A stretch of DNA of 64,000 nucleotides from contig NZ_KQ474099.1 in NCBI RefSeq assembly GCF_001401755.1, forward strand, positions 615,692-679,691. Direction: 5' to 3'. Position numbers and translations under genes: made by a program. Below the pieces are notes generated by a model. It made no database searches and was not told the DNA's origin. It saw only the letters and a list, made by a program, of their open reading frames with translations. Source of the stretch: Aquimarina longa SW024 (GTDB lineage: Bacteria > Bacteroidota > Bacteroidia > Flavobacteriales > Flavobacteriaceae). Below, piece after piece: positions 35,785 to 46,563 of this stretch (position 1 is its first letter; each line of letters starts with the position of its first letter).

Positions 35785-35822
35785 AAAACAGCTATAGTTA
35801 AACGAATAACTATAACTGTTTT
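35785..35822. terminator. Terminator hairpin at the right end of the effector locus
   Basis: AACAGCTATAGTTA and TAACTATAACTGTT form a stem with one mismatch, followed by T residues. It lies between convergent transcription units and may serve both. Confidence 0.6.
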
Positions 35823-35871
35823 CACATCCTTTAAACTTAATCTAAAAAATTATTTGTATTTCACGACTCAC

Positions 35872-38463
35872 TTATTGTTTTATAAACCGAGTAATATGAT
35901 GTGTTTCACCAGAAGTAACTTTTAAGATATACGTCCCTTTTGGTAAATGATCTACCTCTATTGAAGAGGTAAAAGAATCACTAGCTACTGTTTTTCCTAA
36001 TATGTTTATAATACTATATGTTGCTGCCTGAGAGGGGCTAAAAGAAATATTTAGAACGTTATCACGTACTGGATTAGGGTATACACTAATTTTTTCTGAT
36101 GGTCCCACCAAATCAGACTTACCAGATTGCGCATCACCACAAGAGATAATAAATGTCCATCTTGTTTCATTTTTCTCCCATAAACCACCTCTGTATACTA
36201 CTCGATCTCCTGAGTTATAACGAACTCTTGATGCCCACTCATCAACTCCGGTACATGAATTACTATTACATTTTCCAAGGTTTTTCCACCCACTTGCTGT
36301 TCTTTCATACGCACTATTTTTATAAACTACTCGATCTCCAATTGCATAACGTATTCCTGATGCCCATTCTTGTAATCCATCGCAAATATTTGATGGCCTC
36401 TCTTCCTTGGTCACAACAGATACTATAGTACTAAAACCAGAAATATTCCCCGCCGCATCTTTGGCCTGTACTTTAAACTCATATTTAGTATTAGCAGTTA
36501 ATCCTGCTACATCATATGATGTACCACTAACACTAGTAATTAAAACATCATCTTGATAAACATCATACCCTGTTACACCAATGTTATCTGTAGAAGCGTT
36601 CCACGATAGAGACAAAGAGGTTTCCTGAACATTCGAAACTACCAAATTACTAGGAACACTTGGTGCCTCAGTATCTTTGGACTCTAATGTAGTTACAGAT
36701 ACTATAGTACTAAAACCAGAAACATTCTCCGCCGCATCTTTAGCCTGTACCTTAAACTCATACTTAGTATTAGCAGTTAATCCGGTTACCCCATATGATG
36801 TACCACTAACACTAGTAATCAATACATCACCTTGGTAAACATCATACCCTGTTACACCAACGTTATCTGTAGAAGCGTTCCACGATAGAGATAAAGAAGT
36901 TTCCTGAACATTAGAGGCTACTAAATTACTAGGAACACTCGGTGCTTCAGTATCCGTAACATTTTCTTTAGGGTATTTACCTGAAATCGAAAATAATCCT
37001 AAAGAAGAGTAATCAGAATATCCTGTAGATAGATTTCCTTCCCCTACTCCATCTATTTCGATATAATAGGTTCCTCTCTGTAGATTCGTATTGATAGATG
37101 CTTTTAATCCTTGCGGATCTGAAGATGTAATTTCATCTCCATTACTATTTAATAATCTTGCTTTTATATTTAAGTTTGGGTGGTATGGATTAGGGTCAAA
37201 AGAAAAACTCACTTCTCCTCCCGAAGTTCGAAAAGAGAATACATCTTTATCAGAAGTTTTTTCTATAATCCCCTCATTATCTGATTTAGGTACATTACCA
37301 TTACCATCAGATACTAATTCTGTAGCACCGCTTATTGTATTACTATGATCATCTTTTCTATAACCAAAACCATTTCTAGAATTAGAAATGATAGCTAAAT
37401 CATTCTGAGTATTATTGGCATTATTATATTCTCCTTTACTCCAATGTCCTAATGTTTTATTAGCACTCCACCCCATTATTGGACTCCACTGCCCATGACC
37501 AGAATAATATTCTGTTCCAGACTTTGTGCCATCATGCTTTAAACCGAGGGTATGACCTACCTCATGAGATCCTGTTTCTCCTGCAGATCTTGTTCCTAAG
37601 TTATATACCCAGCATGGATCATCAGAGTTCCAACTAAAAGAATTTAGATATGCTACTCCTCCTGCTCCTGGAGCAGCATCATTTGTTGGTGTAAATATCG
37701 CCATCATTCTTCTATTTTTTGGAGTCGCATCAAATACATCTCTTCTGGTAGTAACATTTATATTAAAAGGATTAAAGTCATCAACCATAATTCTCCATAC
37801 TGCAAGAATTTTTTCATCACTAAAGCCTGCTGGTTGTGCATTAATTGTTTTACCACCAGCCCATCGAGTACCAGAAACTACCTCTCCATCAAAATCAAGA
37901 TAAATCACATGAGACGCTCCAGGAAGACTCTCTAATTGTACTTGCGCTTTCTGTACTGATCCTGAATCAGAATCATCATTAATTGCGCTTTTTTGTTGCT
38001 CAAAATCTACACATAATATACTATGGATATCTTGTTCACTAGCCAATACTTGTCCATTATTGTTAGATGAGATCTTATATGCTCTTTTCTGATCGTAAAA
38101 TATAATCTCTCCAGATACTTTACCATCCTTTTCTATAAAACTAAAAACAGGTTCAGTAGTTTTACCTGCTTTAGCTGTCTTAGCTTTATTGCCCAAGACA
38201 TTACCCGTCACAAAGTATCCTTGTTCATCGTTTTTCCTAAGATTAATCTTAAGGCTATATACCTGATTATCTGGAAGCTTAATATTAAGTCCTGTTGATT
38301 TACTATAAATTGAAGATTGTGAGAAGTTATTTACAGTTCCTATAACAACTTCTTTTTTCTCCTGAGCAAAAGAAGAAAAAGAGATAATCACTAAAAAAGC
38401 TGTACAAATTACTTTTTTTAAGATACTCGAAAATATATTTTTTCCTGAGTTTAAATTTTTCAT
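35872..38463 (-). CDS. T9SS-secreted metzincin metalloprotease with FN3 and chitin-binding-like modules
   Basis: The 863-residue protein has a signal peptide (to SSFAQ), a propeptide-like region (about 30-160), then a zinc protease domain with H300EVGHTLGLKH310 (HExxHxxGxxH, the metzincin signature). A bacterial pre-peptidase-like beta domain (about 390-475) follows, then two nearly identical fibronectin III domains (about 490-680). Two CBM5/12-like modules come next (WASGIRYAIGDRVVYKNSAYER and WASRVRYNSGDRVVYRGGLWEK), and a T9SS type A sorting domain (VYPNPVRDNVLN) ends it. It is probably released or attached at the surface to degrade protein associated with chitin-like material. Confidence 0.88.
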   Translation of the reverse strand: MKNLNSGKNIFSSILKKVICTAFLVIISFSSFAQEKKEVVIGTVNNFSQSSIYSKSTGLNIKLPDNQVYSLKINLRKNDEQGYFVTGNVLGNKAKTAKAGKTTEPVFSFIEKDGKVSGEIIFYDQKRAYKISSNNNGQVLASEQDIHSILCVDFEQQKSAINDDSDSGSVQKAQVQLESLPGASHVIYLDFDGEVVSGTRWAGGKTINAQPAGFSDEKILAVWRIMVDDFNPFNINVTTRRDVFDATPKNRRMMAIFTPTNDAAPGAGGVAYLNSFSWNSDDPCWVYNLGTRSAGETGSHEVGHTLGLKHDGTKSGTEYYSGHGQWSPIMGWSANKTLGHWSKGEYNNANNTQNDLAIISNSRNGFGYRKDDHSNTISGATELVSDGNGNVPKSDNEGIIEKTSDKDVFSFRTSGGEVSFSFDPNPYHPNLNIKARLLNSNGDEITSSDPQGLKASINTNLQRGTYYIEIDGVGEGNLSTGYSDYSSLGLFSISGKYPKENVTDTEAPSVPSNLVASNVQETSLSLSWNASTDNVGVTGYDVYQGDVLITSVSGTSYGVTGLTANTKYEFKVQAKDAAENVSGFSTIVSVTTLESKDTEAPSVPSNLVVSNVQETSLSLSWNASTDNIGVTGYDVYQDDVLITSVSGTSYDVAGLTANTKYEFKVQAKDAAGNISGFSTIVSVVTKEERPSNICDGLQEWASGIRYAIGDRVVYKNSAYERTASGWKNLGKCNSNSCTGVDEWASRVRYNSGDRVVYRGGLWEKNETRWTFIISCGDAQSGKSDLVGPSEKISVYPNPVRDNVLNISFSPSQAATYSIINILGKTVASDSFTSSIEVDHLPKGTYILKVTSGETHHITRFIKQ

Positions 38464-38810
38464 ACTATTGAGTTTGTGTTAATGTAATTTTAACCATTAT
38501 AAAAGGTTAATTGTTTATAAAAATAAGTTGAGTATTTAAGGCTAAAAGTACTATCTCCTCTTTTCTAAATCAGGTCTATTTTAGAATTCATCGGCATCTA
38601 ATTAGAATTCGTTATACTTCAGTAAATAAATGATTATTCAAAAAATAATAGACTTCATAGAAACCATAAAAATCATAACACATAAAAAGTTTTAAATGAT
38701 TCTCATCATTTATCATAGCTTGTATACAGGTATGTTTATTTTTTGATTGTTATAGTATTATCATTTTGATATAAATATGCTATTTTTGAGTCTTTACTAA
38801 AAAACACAAA
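38464..38810. other. Divergent intergenic region with a plus-strand -7 box
   Basis: TATTTTTG at 38781-38788 lies 22 bases before the lipoprotein gene at 38811 and matches TAnnTTTG. No reading frame or repeat was seen in the rest. Confidence 0.4.
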
Positions 38811-39347
38811 ATGCGAATAGTTCTTTTTTTAGGAATCTTACTAATTTGTTTTAGTTGTCAAAAAAGCAATACTACTAATACAAATGAAAAAATACCTATT
38901 GCTAAACTTGATAGTCTTTCTAAAGAAAAAATTAAATTAGAACTCCTTAAACTTTCTCCAGAAGCTGCTAAAAGTCTTGAAAATTTTGAAGATTTTCAGA
39001 ATATGAAAAATATGATTGCATCACTACGCAATGCAAATCCGTTTTATGTCAATAAACATGCAGATAGTATTGATTTATTGATTAATATATTCAAAGAGAA
39101 CCTTGACAAAACATTAGATGTAAATACGATTAACTCTCGTATTAGCGTATTGTCTACAGAAACAGGTTTATTAAAACTGATTGCAAAAACAAAGAATCCT
39201 GATTCAAAAAAAATCATGACAGCTAATAGTAAACTAATCAAAGCATATAATAGCTTAATCATACAATTAAATGAACTATCGTTAGCAATACCAGATGCTA
39301 TTGAAAAAGAACTTTTAAGAACTGAAGGAGATCCTAAAAAACAATAA
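38811..39347 (+). CDS. Hypothetical helical lipoprotein
   Basis: The 178-residue protein has a lipoprotein signal (LGILLICFSCQKS, Cys about 16) and a helical body (KLDSLSKEKIKLELLKLSPEAAKSLENF). No family is recognised. The NTF2-like gene follows after 6 bases, so the two are probably one operon. Confidence 0.6.
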   Translation: MRIVLFLGILLICFSCQKSNTTNTNEKIPIAKLDSLSKEKIKLELLKLSPEAAKSLENFEDFQNMKNMIASLRNANPFYVNKHADSIDLLINIFKENLDKTLDVNTINSRISVLSTETGLLKLIAKTKNPDSKKIMTANSKLIKAYNSLIIQLNELSLAIPDAIEKELLRTEGDPKKQ

Positions 39348-39353
39348 TGAGTT

Positions 39354-39848
39354 ATGCTAAAACAGCTTTTATTTACACTACTATTAACATCTAGCTATTG
39401 TTTTTCGCAACAAAATAATGAAATTAATACAATCATAGAACAATGGCATAAAGCTGCTGCCGATGCTAATTACAAGAGCTATTTTAGCTTAATGACCAAA
39501 GATGCGATCTTTATTGGAACTGATCCTACAGAAAACTGGGATAATACTGAATTTAAAGCATTCTCTAAACCCTATTTTGATAAAGGAAAAGCGTGGAGTT
39601 TCTCTACTCTAGAAAGAAACATTTTTTTAGACAATACATCTAATCTAGCGTGGTTTGACGAATTACTAGATACACAAATGGGTGTTTGTCGCGGTAGTGG
39701 TGTACTACAAAAAACAGCTAACGGATGGAAAATAAAGCACTATGTGTTATCAATAACCATCCCCAACGAAAATGTAAAGCAAATTACCGAGATTAAAAGA
39801 AGTTTTGATACTAATTTGATAAAAAAATTAAGACCCGAAAAGAACTAG
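39354..39848 (+). CDS. Exported SnoaL/NTF2-like domain protein
   Basis: The 164-residue protein has a signal peptide (ending SYCFSQQ) and one SnoaL_3-type domain: IIEQWHKAAADANYKSYFSLMTKDAIFIGTD, then LAWFDELLDTQMGVCRGSGVLQKTANGWKIKHYVLSITIP. Members of this fold serve as enzymes or binding proteins with no shared reaction. Its end overlaps the convergent HAD gene by four bases. Confidence 0.78.
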   Translation: MLKQLLFTLLLTSSYCFSQQNNEINTIIEQWHKAAADANYKSYFSLMTKDAIFIGTDPTENWDNTEFKAFSKPYFDKGKAWSFSTLERNIFLDNTSNLAWFDELLDTQMGVCRGSGVLQKTANGWKIKHYVLSITIPNENVKQITEIKRSFDTNLIKKLRPEKN

Positions 39849-40498
39849 AACAATGAATTTTTAAATTCTAATAGGTTAGAAAAACAATTCTCTGCTCCAT
39901 TTTCTAAAAGTAATGTTCTATTTTTATCACCTATACCTACAAAGTCGAGTGATAAGTTCTGAGCCGTTTTTAAATCCCAAAGACCATCACCTACTGATAT
40001 GATTTTATCAAAATTTTTATGATCATAAAATTTTTTTGCCCTCTCTATAGCATCCTTTACAAAACCCTCTCTTGATTCATGTGTTTTTGAAGTTGCTAAT
40101 ACTTTCTCATCATACCATAGCGCACACTGATCTAGTTTAATCATCGCTGGTTTTGGTAATGCTCCTGTCGCAAAACAAAAAGGAATGCTCCGGTTTCTTA
40201 GTTCCTGAAGTAATGATGCAGCTCCTTCGATTTCTTTTACAGGATTAAATACACTCATTTGATGCACTAAATCAGTTTCAAAATCTTCTAATAACCTATC
40301 AGGAGGTGTTTCTTTAAAATTAAGTTCATAATTATATCGCAGTGCATAGCTGTCGCTATGGTGTTTATAATTATTATAATCTGTATCGATATCAGAAATA
40401 CCCATAGCTGATAATGATCTTGTAACTGACATCAAATACATAGGTACACTATCAGTAAGCGTACCATCAATATCAAATATAAATAATGTGTTTTTCAA
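39845..40498 (-). CDS. HAD family hydrolase (phosphoglycolate-phosphatase-like)
   Basis: The 217-residue protein has motif I FIFDIDGTLTDS, a helical cap, a Thr/Ser motif II region (PFCFATGAL), a Lys before motif IV and SVGDGLWDLKTAQNLSL. It probably removes phosphate from a small metabolite in the cytoplasm. The substrate is not predictable. Confidence 0.82.
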   Translation of the reverse strand: MKNTLFIFDIDGTLTDSVPMYLMSVTRSLSAMGISDIDTDYNNYKHHSDSYALRYNYELNFKETPPDRLLEDFETDLVHQMSVFNPVKEIEGAASLLQELRNRSIPFCFATGALPKPAMIKLDQCALWYDEKVLATSKTHESREGFVKDAIERAKKFYDHKNFDKIISVGDGLWDLKTAQNLSLDFVGIGDKNRTLLLENGAENCFSNLLEFKNSLF

Positions 40499-40575
40499 AA
40501 AAATAGCTTTTTTATAACGTTTTCACTTAATTTTTAAATTATCATACTCAGTCATTAAATAATACATAATTTCTA

Positions 40576-42984
40576 TTATAATGTGTACTTTAGCGATACA
40601 ATGAAGTTTCTTCCTGCTCCTGTAATACCAGAAGAGTATGATCTATATCTCTGATCTGTAATATTTTCTATAGATACTATTGCTTTTAAACTTTTAGCAA
40701 ATTGATACTGTGTTCTTAGATTAAACGTATACCAAGATGGAGAGTATGGATTACCTTTTTTATCTGTTGCATATAAAAAACTCTTATTTTGCTCTGATGA
40801 AGAAAGATTCTCATAATCTAGTTTTCCATTATAAACAGCAAATGCATCTACAGTAAGTTTAGGCAATATATAGCTAACTTTTGTTGTTCCAAATTGCGGA
40901 GATACATGTCTTGATGGCTCTAGATTACCCTTATCATCTTCTTCTTTTCCTCCAACAAAAGTATATTGAGAATTTACCTTAAAATTTTTAGCGAATTTAT
41001 ACTGTAACCCTACTTCTAATCCATATATTTTAGCATTTGCGGCATTCTGAATTGCTTGTACATTACTTAATTCTCCTCCAAATTCAATTTCTGTCACACC
41101 ATCTAAATTAAAATCTCTACGGATTAAAGCATCATTAAGATATGTATAATATGTCGATAGATCCAAAGATAGATTCGTATCTAAATTTAATTGCACCCCT
41201 AATTCTCCATTATAGGCATATTCAGATTTTATATCTGGATTAGGCACCACTACCGAACCTGGCTCAGAGTCAAAAATTTTACCTACATCATCAATATTAG
41301 GAGCTCTAAAAGCTGTAGAGAAGTTCAATTTCCACTGTATCATCGTATTAGGAAACCAACTTAATCCAGCTGTACCAGTAACTGACTCGGTATCAATATT
41401 TGCTTCTGTAAAAGGAAAATCAAAAAACTTGGTATCAAATGTTGAGTATAAAATAACTCTATTATATCGTAATCCTCCCTGAAATCTTAGTTTTTCATTT
41501 AGTTTACGCTTTAAACTCGTATATACAGCGATAGATTGCCAAGTAGATTCATTTGGATATCTAGATGGAGCATCCTCAATACTGTTAGTATCAATATTAA
41601 GCTCAGATCCATTAGAGTATACTTGATTTAACACATATTCTAACCCATAGTATAGAGTTGTTTTATCATTGAGTTTTTTTTCAAAATCCCAATTAAAAGA
41701 ATATGCATCTACTTGTTCCTTAGTTTTTGACAAGATAGCACTTCCAAAACCTCTATCATTCCTACTCTCTTCAAAATACTGATATGCTGCTGTAATTTTC
41801 ATTTCATCATATAATATACTTCTAGATTTTTGGGATACCTGAAAATTTCCCATTAACCAACGTTGTGGTCCATAAAACCATTCCGCAGATCTTAAGTTTC
41901 CTTTTTTTCTTCGTATCAAACGATCATAACGAGGATAATCAGAAGTTTCTGTATAAATAAGACTTACATTAAAATCCCAATTTCCATTAGGCTTAAAATA
42001 TATTTTTTGTAATGCATTAATTTGGTTATACCCTGTAAAAACTTGTTTCTTGGGATCATCATTTTGTACTATAACATCTTCGCCATTAACGGTTCTTACA
42101 TATTCATTTCTTAAATAATTATCGGGACCGTGACTTCCCATTTTTAAATCATCAAAATCTGTATAACTCACACTCGTTAAAAATGCCCATTTTTTTGATC
42201 CAAAATTAAAATCTATATGCCCTGTTTTCTCATTACTAGCACTAGCATATCTTACAAGAGCGTTACTATTGTACACATGTTTTTCCTTTTCACTTGATAA
42301 TTTAGGTTGCACTGTATAAAAATTCATCACCCCTCCTATAGCATCACTACCATATACCACAGAACCTGGCCCTAAGATCACTTCGGTTCTATCTATAGTA
42401 AACGGATCTACTGATAGTACATTTTGAACATTACCTCCCCTAAAGATTGCTGTATTCATACGTACTCCATCTACAGTTAACAGCAATCGATTTGTAGAAA
42501 AACCTCTGATAATAGGACTACCTCCTCCTAGTTGGCTTTTCTGAACAAATACTTGTCCACTATTTTGTAGTAAATCCGCAGAAGTCTGAGGTGTAGACAA
42601 TGCTATTTCATTAGAAGAAATACTCACAATTTTTTGAGTAATCTCCTTCTGTTCTTGCTTCCATTTAGAAACTGAGATAATAACTTCTGATAGCTGATTT
42701 TCATCTGGTTCTAAATACAAAAAATGTGATTTTATCACTTTAGATTTGAGTCTCTGCAACCCCATATGTGAAACATGGGCAAAGTATAACATCTCTGTAT
42801 CAGAAAATGCAGAAATATCTACAACTCCATCAAAATCTGTTATCGCACTCCTAGACTTATCTTTGTTATGAACTGCTACATTAGGAATAGGCATATTACT
42901 TGATGCACTATATATCGTAATTTTTTGAGCATTACCAAATAATGGAAGTAATATGACTAGCAAAAAAAGAGTAAGCAATCGCAT
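40576..42984 (-). CDS. TonB-dependent receptor, hemoglobin/heme-receptor-like
   Basis: The 802-residue outer-membrane protein has a signal peptide, a short carboxypeptidase-regulatory-like domain (about 20-100) and a plug (about 110-230: LLQNSGQVFVQKSQLGGGSPIIRGFSTNRLLLTVDGVRMNTAIFRGGN, then GPGSVVYGSDAIGGVMNFYT). The barrel ends in NFIVSLKYTL. The plug resembles heme/hemoglobin receptors, but siderophore or other substrates are possible. It starts 2 bases after the recO stop on the same strand. Confidence 0.87.
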   Translation of the reverse strand: MRLLTLFLLVILLPLFGNAQKITIYSASSNMPIPNVAVHNKDKSRSAITDFDGVVDISAFSDTEMLYFAHVSHMGLQRLKSKVIKSHFLYLEPDENQLSEVIISVSKWKQEQKEITQKIVSISSNEIALSTPQTSADLLQNSGQVFVQKSQLGGGSPIIRGFSTNRLLLTVDGVRMNTAIFRGGNVQNVLSVDPFTIDRTEVILGPGSVVYGSDAIGGVMNFYTVQPKLSSEKEKHVYNSNALVRYASASNEKTGHIDFNFGSKKWAFLTSVSYTDFDDLKMGSHGPDNYLRNEYVRTVNGEDVIVQNDDPKKQVFTGYNQINALQKIYFKPNGNWDFNVSLIYTETSDYPRYDRLIRRKKGNLRSAEWFYGPQRWLMGNFQVSQKSRSILYDEMKITAAYQYFEESRNDRGFGSAILSKTKEQVDAYSFNWDFEKKLNDKTTLYYGLEYVLNQVYSNGSELNIDTNSIEDAPSRYPNESTWQSIAVYTSLKRKLNEKLRFQGGLRYNRVILYSTFDTKFFDFPFTEANIDTESVTGTAGLSWFPNTMIQWKLNFSTAFRAPNIDDVGKIFDSEPGSVVVPNPDIKSEYAYNGELGVQLNLDTNLSLDLSTYYTYLNDALIRRDFNLDGVTEIEFGGELSNVQAIQNAANAKIYGLEVGLQYKFAKNFKVNSQYTFVGGKEEDDKGNLEPSRHVSPQFGTTKVSYILPKLTVDAFAVYNGKLDYENLSSSEQNKSFLYATDKKGNPYSPSWYTFNLRTQYQFAKSLKAIVSIENITDQRYRSYSSGITGAGRNFIVSLKYTL

Positions 42985-42986
42985 TT

Positions 42987-43706
42987 TTAATTAAAAATTT
43001 CGTGTAAAACAGATAGTGATTTTGGTTTCTTAAAACTGTACAAATGTAGCTCAAAATATACTAATAGCATAGTAAGAAGCTCACTTCGTATACCCTTAGA
43101 TAGTTTAACACTCATACTATCCTCAAAAGTTGTTCCTAAAAATTTCTTAAAATAGGTTACCTGATCTCCTGATACACAATACATAGTACTACTGCTGAAC
43201 TGAAAAACACCTTCTTCAAGATTAAAATATGCTCCTTCTATATGAGATACATCTGGATAGAAACCTAAATATTGAGTTAATTTAATTAAAAATGTAATAT
43301 GAAAGTTACCTATAGTATTGTGTGTATCTAGCCATATCAAAGCAGTTTCGAGATACTCAAACAAATCGATATTCGCTTCTTCTTCTTGTATCGAATTTTT
43401 AAGTACTTCTGCTATAAAGAAGACTAACGAGTTTTTTATAAGATCAGTATGTAATGTAGTGTATACTGATTTAATCTTAGCATCTTTAATTCGCTCTAAT
43501 GATCCCTTATTTTTATGAAATGCTTCTATTTCTAATAGCGTAAGTGGCTGAAATAATGATGCTCTAATTTTTCCTCGTTTAGATTTTAAAACACCTCTTA
43601 TCAAATAAGATCTTAATCCACTAGTTTTTGTAAATAAAGAAACGATTAAGTCTGCTTCGCTGTAGCGTAAAGAATGGATTACTATTGCTGGTGAGTTGAT
43701 CATCAT
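42987..43706 (-). CDS. recO: DNA repair protein RecO
   Basis: The 239-residue protein fits RecO: an N-terminal OB fold (SPAIVIHSLRYSEADLIVSLFTKTSGLRSYLIRGVLKSK, LFQPLTLLEIE) and a helical C-terminal part. RecO helps load RecA onto single-stranded DNA in the RecFOR pathway. The zinc-finger Cys of some RecO proteins are absent. The start is MM at 43706; the second Met is an alternative. A strong terminator (43731-43762) lies upstream, and the receptor gene follows after 2 bases. Confidence 0.9.
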   Translation of the reverse strand: MMINSPAIVIHSLRYSEADLIVSLFTKTSGLRSYLIRGVLKSKRGKIRASLFQPLTLLEIEAFHKNKGSLERIKDAKIKSVYTTLHTDLIKNSLVFFIAEVLKNSIQEEEANIDLFEYLETALIWLDTHNTIGNFHITFLIKLTQYLGFYPDVSHIEGAYFNLEEGVFQFSSSTMYCVSGDQVTYFKKFLGTTFEDSMSVKLSKGIRSELLTMLLVYFELHLYSFKKPKSLSVLHEIFN

Positions 43707-43730
43707 AACTAAGCTAAAATAAATTAAAAA

Positions 43731-43762
43731 AAACCGTTTAAGAAGATTCTTAAACGGTTTTT
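43731..43762. terminator. Terminator between recO and the lipoprotein gene
   Basis: AAACCGTTTAAGAA (43731-43744) and its exact complement (43747-43760) form a long stem with T-runs on both sides. It ends the lipoprotein transcript on the minus strand. Confidence 0.8.
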
Positions 43763-43785
43763 GGAAGTAGTATTGTATATTTAAG

Positions 43786-44922
43786 TTATTGCTTACCCTC
43801 TAGTCTAAAATTGAAATGCCAAGGATGATCATACCAAACATCCCAATCCTCAAGAGAAGTCTTAAGTTTTTCTTTAGACGTTCCACTCCAGCCAGTAGCT
43901 CCACAAAGACCAGAATCAACATTATTATTACCAGATGTACCACTAGAGATACCTAGTTCCTCTCCTTTTACCAAATACCAAGTAAAATTATAACTTTCTC
44001 CTCCTTTAAGAAATACATTCGCAGAAGATAGATCAAAATCTATCCAACCTCCATTAAATGGGCCAGACACATTCTTCTTCAACGTTTTTTCAATAACACC
44101 ATCTACATTTCTAATATCCAATCTTAATTCTAAATTTTTAGAATAAAGAGCTCCAGTTTGAGAACTTCTAAATGGATCCGTTAAGAAAAAACCAAATTTT
44201 ATCGGATAAGTATCTTTCTTTACTTTTATAGTTTGACCAGTACCGACATTTCTGGGACCTATTTCAGGGTATTCAGGCACAACTCTATCATCACCGCCAA
44301 ACCATTTCGAAGCATTTCTAATATCACATTGTACGGAAAAATCTTTATCCATCAATTGAAGATCAACTTTATATTCTTTACTTTCTCCATTTTCTGCTGT
44401 AACTGTAAATACAACTGGGTTTGTATAATCAGAAATCGTTTTTGGATCTGGGCTTATTGTTGCTTTGTCTGAAATTGTTATCATTGGAGTTAATGAAGTT
44501 AAAGAAATCTTCGGTAACACTCTTTTTTTAATTATTCCACTCTCTTGATCAATATCTACATTCGTTTCAAAAAAAGATGTTTTTATTTGAAAAGATGTTA
44601 CCGCCTTTTCTGGGCTTAGCTCCCTTTTTATATCTATCACATAATTACTCTTCTCTCCATTCTCAGCAGTAACAGTAAAATTAATAGGGTCTTTAATAGA
44701 GCTAATAGTGCTTGGATCTGGCGTTATAGTGGCTTTGTCAGAAATAGTAATTGCTAATGCAACCTCCAAATCATTAACCGTATAAGGAACTACACCACTT
44801 ACTTTCTTATCTTTAATTTTAAAATCTTTCGAAAAATCTCCGCTTGTTAGTTTAACTAATGTAATAAAATTATCATCACTTAAAATCACTTCTTCATCCT
44901 TATTACAAGAAGTTGTAATCAT
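43786..44922 (-). CDS. DUF5018-repeat lipoprotein, signal peptide broken by an A10 tract
   Basis: The visible frame gives 378 residues starting MITTSCNKDEE, a lipobox without a signal peptide. Two tandem DUF5018-like repeats follow (KATITPDPSTISSIKDPINFTV and KATISPDPKTISDYTNPVVFTV) and then a C-terminal beta domain (about 200-378). The real start is the ATG at 44974: with nine A after it, the frame would read MKKKLITFGKVCILSIL and join this lipobox, but the tract (44962-44971) has ten. The gene may therefore be switched off, phase-variable, slippage-rescued or misread. The role is probably a surface lipoprotein of unknown ligand. Confidence 0.7.
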   Translation of the reverse strand: MITTSCNKDEEVILSDDNFITLVKLTSGDFSKDFKIKDKKVSGVVPYTVNDLEVALAITISDKATITPDPSTISSIKDPINFTVTAENGEKSNYVIDIKRELSPEKAVTSFQIKTSFFETNVDIDQESGIIKKRVLPKISLTSLTPMITISDKATISPDPKTISDYTNPVVFTVTAENGESKEYKVDLQLMDKDFSVQCDIRNASKWFGGDDRVVPEYPEIGPRNVGTGQTIKVKKDTYPIKFGFFLTDPFRSSQTGALYSKNLELRLDIRNVDGVIEKTLKKNVSGPFNGGWIDFDLSSANVFLKGGESYNFTWYLVKGEELGISSGTSGNNNVDSGLCGATGWSGTSKEKLKTSLEDWDVWYDHPWHFNFRLEGKQ

Positions 44923-45059
44923 TAAAATCGAGAGTATACATACTTTCCCAAATGTAATCAGTTTTTTTTTTCATCTGTAAATTAATAGTTTAAATTGATT
45001 AGTATAGAACTGGGTAGGACTTTATATAAAAGTTGCGAATATATATATAATTTATAGAT

Positions 45060-45096
45060 AAAGCCGTTTAGATGGTTATCTAAACGGCTTTATTTT
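45060..45096. terminator. Terminator of gdhA
   Basis: AAAGCCGTTTAGAT (45060-45073) pairs exactly with 45078-45091, flanked by T-rich sequence on the plus side and A-rich on the other. It lies just behind the gdhA stop. Confidence 0.78.
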
Positions 45097-45117
45097 TATT
45101 TTAAGGACGTCGTATAC

Positions 45118-46464
<1,347 letters not shown>

Positions 46465-46563
46465 TTAATTGAATTAATAGATTCTTATCTATAGGTTGAA
46501 ATATCATGTCAAATATATGATATTCCTAAAAAAACAAGTTTATTTTTTTAATTTAATAATACT

